A program made the position numbers and the translations under genes. A stretch of 64,000 bases of DNA from Mucilaginibacter kameinonensis. GTDB taxonomy: Bacteria > Bacteroidota > Bacteroidia > Sphingobacteriales > Sphingobacteriaceae. This document shows, one piece after another, positions 44,593 through 52,500 of the stretch. The stretch is taken from the NCBI RefSeq assembly GCF_003675385.1, contig NZ_RCWZ01000002.1:1240001-1304000 (forward strand), read 5' to 3'. The notes below the pieces were generated by a model. It was not told the origin of the DNA and did not search any database. It worked only from the letters and a program-made list of their open reading frames with translations. Numbering within the stretch: the first letter of the stretch is position 1; every line of letters starts with the position of its first letter.

Positions 44593-45450
44593 TTAATGAT
44601 ATAAAGTGCCGGTATTAACAACAGGATTAACAGCTTTATCCCCGCATAATACAACCAGCAGATTGCTCACCATAGCCGCTTTGCGTTCTTCATCAAGTTC
44701 TACAATGTTTTTTTCAGATAGTTTGTTCAGTGCCATTTCAACCATACCAACCGCGCCTTCAACAATAAGCTTACGTGCAGCAATAATGGCCGAGGCTTGT
44801 TGTACCTGTAACATGGAATGTGCAATTTCGGGAGCATAAGCCAAATGGGAGATGCGGGCTTCCAATACCTCAATGCCGGCACGATCAAGCCTTTCATTTA
44901 ATTCTTTCTCTAACATGGTACTTACCTGTTCCGCACCGCCGCGCAGGGTAATGGCAGCGTTTTCATCTTCCAGGTTATCATAAGGAAAAGAATTGGCCAA
45001 ATGCCTCACCGCGGCCTCGCTCTGGATGTTTACATATTGTATATAATTTTCAACCGCGAATACGGCGGCAGCGGTATCCTTGATCTGCCATACAATAACG
45101 GCCGCAATTTCAATAGGGTTACCAATACTATCGTTTACCTTTAGTTGCTGGCCGTTAAGGTTAAAAGCCCTTAACGATACTTTCCTTTTTACGGTGAACG
45201 GGTTTACCCAAAAAAAGCCGTCCTTTTTTACAGTGCCCAGGTACTTGCCGAAAAGGGTAAGCACTTTTGATTCGTTTGGGTTAACGACAACAAGTCCCGG
45301 GAGCAGAAAAACGAAACCTACGATAGCTAATATTGCTCCAATAGGTTCTTCGCCAGCCCAAAAACAAAATGCGGCTACTGCCAGCAATGCCAGAAATATA
45401 AAGAATACGGCAAAGCCGGATGGCGGGTTGATTGTTTTTTCAGGATTCAT
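44593..45450 (-). CDS. SPFH/Band 7 membrane protein
   Basis: A 285-residue stomatin/prohibitin/flotillin (SPFH) protein. Two hydrophobic segments near the N terminus (residues 12-30 and 34-50) anchor it in the membrane. The SPFH domain follows (VVNPNESKVLTLFGKYLGTVKKDGFFWVNPF, residues 54-85; AVENYIQYVNIQSEAAVRH). A coiled-coil-like region has ERLDRAGIEVLEARISHLAY and MLQVQQASAIIAARKLIVEGA. Such proteins form membrane microdomains and oligomeric rings. It is the first gene of the operon with an unknown protein and an Arc-type regulator. Confidence 0.9.
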   Translation of the reverse strand: MNPEKTINPPSGFAVFFIFLALLAVAAFCFWAGEEPIGAILAIVGFVFLLPGLVVVNPNESKVLTLFGKYLGTVKKDGFFWVNPFTVKRKVSLRAFNLNGQQLKVNDSIGNPIEIAAVIVWQIKDTAAAVFAVENYIQYVNIQSEAAVRHLANSFPYDNLEDENAAITLRGGAEQVSTMLEKELNERLDRAGIEVLEARISHLAYAPEIAHSMLQVQQASAIIAARKLIVEGAVGMVEMALNKLSEKNIVELDEERKAAMVSNLLVVLCGDKAVNPVVNTGTLYH

Positions 45451-45470
45451 GATTTAAATTGATTTTAAAG

Positions 45471-45489
45471 TGATATCACAAAGATATCA
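45471..45489 (-). promoter_or_regulatory. 19-bp perfect dyad over the -7 box of the SPFH operon
   Basis: TGATATC (45471-45477) and GATATCA (45483-45489) form an exact inverted repeat around ACAAA. The minus-strand -7 box TATCTTTG (45479-45486) lies within it, 28 bases before the ATG at 45450. The placement suits a repressor, possibly the Arc-type protein encoded at the end of the operon. Confidence 0.6.
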
Positions 45490-45539
45490 AATTTGTTTTC
45501 GCAAAAGCAAGAAAAACTGCATATAACAGAAACTTATAT

Positions 45540-45547
45540 TATTTTTG
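45540..45547 (+). promoter_or_regulatory. -7 promoter box for the PgpH-like gene
   Basis: TATTTTTG is an exact TAnnTTTG match, 17 bases before the ATG at 45565. It supports that start over the in-frame ATG at 45493, which would be upstream of the promoter. Confidence 0.5.
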
Positions 45548-45564
45548 GCAGGTTATTTATTTAC

Positions 45565-47634
45565 ATGGCAAAACTATCCACTTCGCGCCAAAAGGCTTTA
45601 CTGCGCAAATACGCCCGTAATGTTAAGTTTTTGATGATGCTGCTCAGTGTCATACTCATTGTTTATTTTTTACCGAAGCAGGCAAAATTTAGCTATGAAC
45701 ACGAAAAGGGCAGGATCTGGAACCAAAAAGACCTGGTATCGCCCTATAATTTTGCCATATTAAAAACACCCCAGGAAATCATGGCCGACCAGAAGTCGGC
45801 ACTGGAAAGTATAACGCCAATTTACCAGTTAGATGCCGCTATGCAAAACCAGCAGATAGATGGTTTCAAGGCCGATCTGGAAATCAAATGGCATAATGCG
45901 GGTATTAACGATAAACTAAAACCAAAATATATTGCTGCAGGTGTTGATCTGCTTACAGAAATTTATCAAACCGGTGTTTTTAAACCGAATGCAAAATACC
46001 AGCAAAGCACAGAAAATTATCCCATAAGAATATTGGATAAAAATGTTGCTACTGATAAAAACACCAACGAGCTTTTCACTAAAGAAAAAGCACAGGCTTA
46101 TTGTGATAAGGTGCTAAGTAAACATACCGATCTGGACAAGGCTTTCCTGCTCGATTTGATCAGTAACCGTCTTCAAAATAATCTTGCTTATGATAATAAC
46201 CTTACCTCAAGACTGGAGAAAGAAGTTGTTGACGGCCTTTCGGTAACCCGGGGGATGGTGCAAAAAGGGGAGGTGATAGTTTATAAAGGCTCGGTAGTTA
46301 ATGATGACGTTTATCAAAAGCTGGAATCATTTAAAAAAGCCTTTGAGGATAATGCCCGTGTTAATGGCAACCGGAACCTGGTATTGCTTGGGCAGTTTTT
46401 CCTGGTAGCTATCGCGTTGTCATTACTTATGATTTTCCTTTACCTTTTCCGTAAGGATATTTATGCCGATAACAGGCTGGTAAGTTTGATATTACTGGTA
46501 ATTACTGCCATGTTGGCCACTTTATCGCTCGCTATCAAACTGCAGTTTCCTACCAATCTGTATTATATTCCTTACTGTATTGTACCAATCATTATCCGCA
46601 TATTGTTTGATACCCGTTTGGCACTTGAAATTCATTTATTGGTGGTACTGATAGCCGGCTTTTTTGTGCCGAATAGCTTTGAGTTTGCCTATTATGAGAT
46701 TACGGCGGGCATGGTATCTATTTATAGTATTAAAAACCTGGTACGCAGGGAACAGTTCCTGATCTCGGCGGTGATCATCATCTTCACTTATTTTGTCGCG
46801 TTTTTAGGCATCACCTTTATCCGCGAAGGTGATTTCATGAATATTGACTGGATGGACTTTTTGCCTTTCGTGGTTAGCGTATTGCTTACGCTCCTGGCTT
46901 ATCCGCTTATTTACCTGTTTGAGAAGATATTTGCTATCACATCAGAAATTACGCTCATTGAGCTTACCAATACCAACGCGCCGTTATTACGTGAGCTGGC
47001 CTTTAATGCTCCGGGTACCTTTCAGCACTCGTTACAGGTAGCTAACCTTGCCGAGAATGCTATTTATGCTGTTGGCGGCAATGCACTACTGGTTAGGGCA
47101 GGGGCGCTTTACCACGATATTGGCAAAATGGAGAACCCGCTGTTCTTTATCGAAAACCAAAGCTCGGGCTTTAACCCCCATGATAAGCTGCCTTATGAGG
47201 AAAGCGCGCAGATCATCATTCGCCACGTAAGCAAGGGTATCGAAATGGCGCGCAAGGCCAATTTGCCTGAGGTAGTGATTGACTTTATACGTACCCATCA
47301 TGGTAATACCCGTGTCGACTATTTTTACCAGTCGTCGTTGAAAAATTTCCCTGAAAAATTCATCAACGAGAACATTTTTCGCTATCCCGGGCCTATCCCT
47401 TTCACCAAAGAGGGGGCTGTTTTGATGCTTGCCGACTCGGTTGAGGCCGCTTCCCGCTCGTTAAAAGAACCGGACGAGGAATCGATCAGTGTGCTGGTTG
47501 ATCGGATTATAAAATATAAGCTTGATCAAAATCAGTTGAAAGACAGTAATATAACTTTAAAAGATATTGAAACTATTAAGGCTATTTTTAAGCGGATGCT
47601 GATGAGTATTTATCACGTTAGGATAGATTATTAG
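45565..47634 (+). CDS. PgpH-like 7TMR-HD c-di-AMP phosphodiesterase
   Basis: A 689-residue membrane phosphodiesterase of the 7TMR-HDED/PgpH type, which hydrolyses cyclic di-AMP to pApA in studied relatives. After the first helix (residues 20-36), an extracytoplasmic domain (HDED-like, residues 40-270) precedes a block of seven helices (about 275-460). The C-terminal HD domain has the metal residues in GTFQHSLQVANLAENA, GALYHDIGKMENPLFF and IRTHHGNTRVDYFY. The start at 45565 is set by the promoter position. The gene is divergent from the SPFH operon, with a shared 114-bp control region. Confidence 0.9.
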   Translation: MAKLSTSRQKALLRKYARNVKFLMMLLSVILIVYFLPKQAKFSYEHEKGRIWNQKDLVSPYNFAILKTPQEIMADQKSALESITPIYQLDAAMQNQQIDGFKADLEIKWHNAGINDKLKPKYIAAGVDLLTEIYQTGVFKPNAKYQQSTENYPIRILDKNVATDKNTNELFTKEKAQAYCDKVLSKHTDLDKAFLLDLISNRLQNNLAYDNNLTSRLEKEVVDGLSVTRGMVQKGEVIVYKGSVVNDDVYQKLESFKKAFEDNARVNGNRNLVLLGQFFLVAIALSLLMIFLYLFRKDIYADNRLVSLILLVITAMLATLSLAIKLQFPTNLYYIPYCIVPIIIRILFDTRLALEIHLLVVLIAGFFVPNSFEFAYYEITAGMVSIYSIKNLVRREQFLISAVIIIFTYFVAFLGITFIREGDFMNIDWMDFLPFVVSVLLTLLAYPLIYLFEKIFAITSEITLIELTNTNAPLLRELAFNAPGTFQHSLQVANLAENAIYAVGGNALLVRAGALYHDIGKMENPLFFIENQSSGFNPHDKLPYEESAQIIIRHVSKGIEMARKANLPEVVIDFIRTHHGNTRVDYFYQSSLKNFPEKFINENIFRYPGPIPFTKEGAVLMLADSVEAASRSLKEPDEESISVLVDRIIKYKLDQNQLKDSNITLKDIETIKAIFKRMLMSIYHVRIDY

Positions 47635-47649
47635 AAAATGATTTTTTTT

Positions 47650-47679
47650 TTTGACGGGAGGCTTGAATTACTATATTTG
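47650..47679 (+). promoter_or_regulatory. promoter of the tRNA-Ser gene
   Basis: TTTG (47650-47653) and TATATTTG (47672-47679), 18 bp apart, match the Bacteroidota -33 and -7 elements. Transcription would start about 32 bases before the tRNA at 47718. Confidence 0.65.
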
Positions 47680-47717
47680 CAGTCCCTGAAAAACGGGACA
47701 TAGCTGAAAAGCAAAAC

Positions 47718-47804
47718 GGAGAGGTGCCTGAGAGGCCGAAAGGAACAGTTTGCTAAACTGTCGTACTGGAAACGGTACCGAGGGTTCGAATCCCTCCCTC
47801 TCCG
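47718..47804 (+). tRNA. tRNA-Ser (anticodon GCU), copy 1
   Basis: An 87-base class II tRNA. The acceptor GGAGAGG pairs with CCTCTCC (47797-47803), the discriminator is G47804, and the long variable arm (TCGTACTGGAAACGGTACCG) is typical of serine tRNAs. The anticodon stem ACAGT closes a loop with GCT. CCA is not encoded. Reads AGC and AGU codons. Confidence 0.96.
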
Positions 47805-47805
47805 C

Positions 47806-47828
47806 AAAAAGCCCAAAGAGGGCTTTTT
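47806..47828 (+). terminator. intrinsic terminator after tRNA copy 1
   Basis: AAAAAGCCC and GGGCTTTTT with a 5-base loop, followed by T, directly behind the first tRNA. It implies that copy 2 is read separately or by read-through. Confidence 0.7.
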
Positions 47829-47887
47829 TTATTTATGATGTCACGATTATAGCATTAAATTAATTGGCGCTGTAGATAGTGAAACCC

Positions 47888-47974
47888 GGAGAGATGCCTG
47901 AGAGGCCGAAAGGAACAGTTTGCTAAACTGTCGTACTGGAAACGGTACCGAGGGTTCGAATCCCTCTCTCTCCG
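47888..47974 (+). tRNA. tRNA-Ser (anticodon GCU), copy 2
   Basis: An 87-base tRNA identical to copy 1 apart from a base-pair swap in the acceptor stem: base 7 is A (47894) instead of G and its partner is T instead of C, so the stem GGAGAGA/TCTCTCC stays intact. The anticodon is GCT. No separate -7 box is obvious in the short spacer. Confidence 0.95.
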
Positions 47975-48094
47975 CCTTTGCCCACCGAGGCGTGTTACGG
48001 CGGATGAAATCCGCCAGTGGCAAGCGTATAAGAGAATTGTTGAAGCGAAATAAAATTGAAGCCAGATAGATTTATGATTTATCTGGCTTTTTTT
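47975..48094 (+). other. tRNA trailer with hairpin and terminator
   Basis: After copy 2 come a perfect hairpin GGCGGATGAAATCCGCC (47999-48015) and then an intrinsic terminator, GCCAGATA (48061-48068) and TATCTGGC (48080-48087) followed by TTTTTTT. Nothing else is readable; short frames here have no recognisable product. Confidence 0.65.
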
Positions 48095-48181
48095 ATTTTA
48101 GTACAACTTAAAATATCAAAAAAGGTATTATATGTTTGATTGAGAATTCTTTTGCATGTATAAAATTGAACCCTTAGAAAA

Positions 48182-48628
48182 ATGGAAGCAGTAATATTTT
48201 GTGGTATACAGGCAACAGGAAAAACTACTTTCTTCAAAGAAAGGTTCTTTAAAACGCATATCCGAATCTCCTTAGATCAGTTAAATACCAGAAATAAGGA
48301 ACTTAGGTTTATCGAAACCTGTATTTCCACCAGTCATCCGTTTGTTGTGGATAATACCAATCCAACTCTAAAAGAAAGGGCAAAATATATTGCTATTGCA
48401 AAAGCAAATAAGTTCAAGGTAACCGGATACTATTTCCAATCAAAGTTGGTTGAGGCGTTGGAGCGTAATAACCAACGTTCCGGCAAAGAGAAGATCCCCG
48501 AAATTGGAATAAGAGGAACTTTTAAGCGGTTGACCCTGCCTTCTGTTGACGAAGGTTTCGACGAGTTATTTTATGTAACAACTGAGAATAATACATTTAC
48601 TATAAAAGCATGGTCAAATGAAATTTGA
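48182..48628 (+). CDS. PNKP-like polynucleotide 5'-hydroxyl kinase
   Basis: A 148-residue P-loop kinase close to the kinase domain of eukaryotic PNKP and T4 Pnkp. Walker A is GIQATGKTT (residues 8-16), followed by Asp32 (RISLDQL), the candidate general base. The PNKP-specific block FVVDNTNPTLKERAKY is at residues 54-69, then an Arg/Lys-rich lid (ERNNQRSGKEKIP, residues 93-105) and a C-terminal FKRLTLPSVDEGFDELF. There is no phosphatase domain. It would put a phosphate on the 5'-OH end of RNA or DNA. Its last 11 bases overlap the Thg1-like gene, so translation is coupled. Confidence 0.82.
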   Translation: MEAVIFCGIQATGKTTFFKERFFKTHIRISLDQLNTRNKELRFIETCISTSHPFVVDNTNPTLKERAKYIAIAKANKFKVTGYYFQSKLVEALERNNQRSGKEKIPEIGIRGTFKRLTLPSVDEGFDELFYVTTENNTFTIKAWSNEI

Positions 48629-49391
48629 TGATCTGGATGTTAAAATGAGGGTTTATGAAACCTCACAGGACCGTTGCGTTTTACCTGAAATGTATATCGT
48701 AGCCAGAATTGATGGGCGGGGCTTTACCCGGTTGACTAAAGAAGTACATCAGTTTAAAGCACCTTTTGATGAAAGGTTTCGTGACCTCATGGTTGAAACT
48801 GTAAAGCATCTCATGAATTGCGGTTTCAACGTAATTTACGGTTATACACAAAGTGACGAAATATCACTGTTATTTCACCCCGACGAAAATCTTTTTGGGC
48901 GAAAAACCAGGAAGTATATCTCCGTATTGGCAGGCGAGGCCAGTGCTAAGTTTTCAGCGGGTTTGGGAGATTTAGGAGCTTTTGACTGTCGTATTTCTGA
49001 GCTTCCCAATAAAAAATTGGTAGAGGATTATTTTAGGTGGCGTAATGAAGATGCACATAGGAATGCCTTGAATGCTCATTGCTACTGGCGTTTGAGACAA
49101 GATAACCATACCGTAAAGGAGGCCACTTCTAAAATTGAAGGTATGAGTATTGCTGCCAAGAACGAATTATTATTTCAATATGGTATCAATTTTAATAATG
49201 TTCCTGCCTGGCAAAAAAGAGGAATGGGTTTTTATTGGACAGATGTAAAAAAAGAAGGGTTTAATCCCAAGACCAATGAATATGTATTGGTTGATAAACG
49301 TATTCTGCATACTGATTTCGAGCTGCCGATGCGTGAAGAGTATAATGAATTTATACAGGATCTTTTAGAGAGGTATGAAAGTAAATCATAA
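48618..49391 (+). CDS. Thg1-like 3'-5' RNA polymerase (TLP)
   Basis: A 257-residue member of the tRNA-His guanylyltransferase (Thg1) superfamily. The metal residues are Asp32 (ARIDGRGFTRLT) and Asp80-Glu81 (YTQSDEISLLF). The HINNLYN motif of eukaryotic Thg1 is replaced by DAHRNALNAHCYW, as in bacterial Thg1-like proteins that add missing nucleotides to the 5' end of truncated tRNAs by templated 3'-5' polymerisation. The kinase gene ahead overlaps by 11 bases. A kinase that provides 5'-phosphate ends followed by a 5'-end polymerase makes a logical RNA repair pair. The start at 48618 is fixed by the overlap. Confidence 0.9.
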   Translation: MKFDDLDVKMRVYETSQDRCVLPEMYIVARIDGRGFTRLTKEVHQFKAPFDERFRDLMVETVKHLMNCGFNVIYGYTQSDEISLLFHPDENLFGRKTRKYISVLAGEASAKFSAGLGDLGAFDCRISELPNKKLVEDYFRWRNEDAHRNALNAHCYWRLRQDNHTVKEATSKIEGMSIAAKNELLFQYGINFNNVPAWQKRGMGFYWTDVKKEGFNPKTNEYVLVDKRILHTDFELPMREEYNEFIQDLLERYESKS

Positions 49392-49541
49392 ATACTGAGG
49401 TTGTAATAGCAGGTCAAGCATCCTTGATCTAAAAAAGTAACACCCGGCTCGTTTACAGATATCTTCTATAAGGCATAGATATTGTTACAAATCATCACCG
49501 CATCGCAGTTCTCAGGAGTTTAAAAATTACAGTCCTTTTAT

Positions 49542-49549
49542 TAGCTTTG
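49542..49549 (+). promoter_or_regulatory. -7 promoter box directly before the DUF4011 helicase
   Basis: TAGCTTTG matches TAnnTTTG and ends five bases before the ATG at 49555. The predicted start of transcription is on the ATG, giving a leaderless mRNA. No good -33 element was seen. Confidence 0.5.
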
Positions 49550-49554
49550 AAAAT

Positions 49555-52500
49555 ATGCAGGAAACTATACAGTCCCGGTTAGCATCCTCCAGGAAGGAAT
49601 TGCTTGACCTGGGGCTTCGGAACCCTTTGCTGAATTATAAGCTCACCAAAGGTAAAGGCGTACATATCGCAGATGAAAAAGCAGAATATGTTTATGATAT
49701 TTTAGTAAGGCAGCAAAAGGCCATGACCTTTCTGGCGCTAAAGGAAGGGCAGCTTTTTCCGGAGGATGAGGCCAAATACCAGGATACCCGGCTGCAAACC
49801 GACGAGGATGAGCAAAAGCTCCAGACTCGGTTGCTAAATACCTATTATTTTGCAAGAACCAGCATTGAAGAGCAAGGCGTTAACCTGTTATACCTTGCTT
49901 TAGGCATGTTGCATTGGTGTGATGCCGGTGATCCCGAAACACTGCGCTCGGCACCGCTGGTGTTGGTGCCGGTAAGTTTGGAACGGTCAAGCGCCCAGGA
50001 ACGTTTCCGGTTACGTTATACCGGTGCCGAGATTGGTGCAAACCTATCCCTTCAGGCCAAAATGAAAAGTGATTTCAATATCACGATACCCGATATGCCA
50101 GATGATGAAGAGTTTGTTTTTAACGATTATATAGCCGATATCCGGTCGCATATTGGGAAACAAGCTAATTGGTCGGTTAAACCTGACGCCATTGAGCTTG
50201 GCTTCTTTTCCTTCGGCAAATTTCTCATCTATAATGATTTGGATACCGAGCAATGGCCAAAAGCTGTAAAGCCCGAAAACCATCTCAATGTGCAGGCGCT
50301 TTTGGATAACGGGTTTCACGAAGATGTACCGGAGGATGAGCAGGACCTTGATGCTGATACCAAAGCTAACGAACTTTTTAGGGTGGTTGATGCTGATAGC
50401 TCTCAGTTAATGGCAATGCTGGCGGTACAGGAAGGCAGTAACCTGGTGATACAGGGGCCGCCGGGTACAGGTAAATCACAAACTATCACTAATATTATTG
50501 CCAATGCCGTGGGGCAGGGGAAGAAAGTTTTATTCGTGGCCGAAAAAATGGCGGCGCTTGATGTAGTAAAACGAAGGCTGGATAATATTGATCTGGGTAC
50601 GGTATGTCTTGAACTGCACAGCCATAAAACCAATAAACGTGATGTGCTGCAGGAAATAAAGCGTGTTATGGATCTCGGCAAACCTCAAACTGCCAAACTG
50701 GAACTGGAGATCAGGATGCTGGAGATTTACCGGGCCGAGCTTAATGATTATTGCAGGGCAATCAACAATCAGCTTTCCGGAAGCGGTTTAACCGCGCAGC
50801 AGGTCATCGGCTTCTTATTGCAGATTGATGGACTTGCCGCCGGCCGCAACTTGATTAAGCTGCCTATCGAAAACATGGCAGATTGGGACGCCGAAAAAGT
50901 TCGCCTGGCTGAAGAATGGGCCGACCGGATACAGGCTCGGCTTAAAGATATCGGAACGCCGTCCAACCTGATCTTTTACGGAACCGGTTTGATGGTGTTG
51001 CTCCCGCACGAAAAGGGAACAATTTTATCAGATATAGAGGCAGCGCAGCTGGCAGTAAGCGAATTGTTAAGCTTATTGAATAGTATCCATGCAGGTACAG
51101 GTTTCACAGTTCCCTTAACAGATGAAGGAATCCCCGCGTTAGAAGCGCTGTTGGAAAAGGCAGCTTCGGCACCAGATTTGAAAGAACTAAATATTACAGA
51201 CCCTGTCTGGCGTACCAAGGCTGCTGATATCAAAGAGTTGCTGGATACAGGCGAAGAACTTGAAAATTTATACCGGCATTATAAAGACACTTTTGTAGCG
51301 GAAGCATGGTCGCAGGATATCCTTGAGATCCGGCGTAATATTGTTAGCTATGGCGATAAATGGTATAAAATCTTCAATGGCGATTATCGCAAGAGTAAAC
51401 AGCAACTGGCATCTTTATTGAAAATTACCTTACCGGATGATGCTTCCGAAAAACTTAAATTGGTAGATGCCATTTCAGAAGCACGTAGGCTGGAAAATCA
51501 ATTACAGCAATATGATGCCTTTGCGCTAAGCCTTTTTGGCAACCGCTGGCTTAAACAACGTTCGGATTGGCAGTCGTTACACGCGGCAGCTAACTATTTG
51601 GCGTGCATCAACGATCCGGTTTTATTAAGCTATCTAAGTAAACTCGAATCGCCTGCAATAGCGGCCGATTATCTAAGCAAGCTCCGTAACGCGTTAAAAG
51701 TGAGCAGTGAGCAGCGGGTTAAGGCATTGCTTGCATTAAAACTAAACCTGTTCCCGAAAACCTATGCAGAGCAGGAACATACATGGAAAAGCTGGATAGC
51801 GCACTTTGGAGAATTGCAATTGGCTATCGACTGGAACCAGCTATGTGCGCAGGCCGAAAAAGAAGGCTTATCGTTCCTGACCACACTTGCCGCAAACTGG
51901 GACGAAGCAAGGGATTTGTTAAAGATCAGCCTACAGAAAACCTGGTATGAATATTTGATAGAGCAGGCTTTCAGAACCAGTCCGGAGATCACCAAATTCG
52001 AGCGGGCCAGCCATGAAGAGGTTATCGCCAAATTCAAAAAGCTTGATCAGGTTAATCTTTATTATAACAGGGCAGTAGTGGCGCTTAGGCATTGGGAAGG
52101 TTTGCCCAAAAACGGCGCCGGTGGGCAGGTAAATACCCTAAAAACGGAATTCAACAAAAAAGCGCGGCATATGCCCATCCGTAAATTGGTAGAAGAAGCA
52201 GGCAAAGCCATGCAGGCTGTTAAACCGGTGTGGATGATGAGCCCTATGTCTATAGCCAACTTTTTGCCGCCGGGCGCTATAGATTTTGATCTGGTTGTTT
52301 TTGACGAAGCCAGCCAGGTACGTCCAGTAGATGCTATCGGAGCCATTGCCCGCGGTAAACAATTGGTGGTAGTTGGCGATACCCGTCAGTTACCTCCAAC
52401 CAGCTTTTTTGATAAGCTGAATACCGATATTGAGGAGGAAGAGAATGTTACGGCGGATATGCAAAGTATTTTGGGGATGTGCGACGGGCAGGGAGCTCCT

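Noticed and set aside
47631..47816. A minus-strand 61-codon frame overlapping tRNA-Ser copy 1.
   Set aside because: It is the antisense of the tRNA; such frames appear behind every serine tRNA of this type and are not genes.
47999..48094. Hairpin and frame behind tRNA copy 2 read as an integrase or att remnant.
   Set aside because: No direct repeat of the tRNA end and no integrase motif could be found; the visible structures are a hairpin and a terminator.
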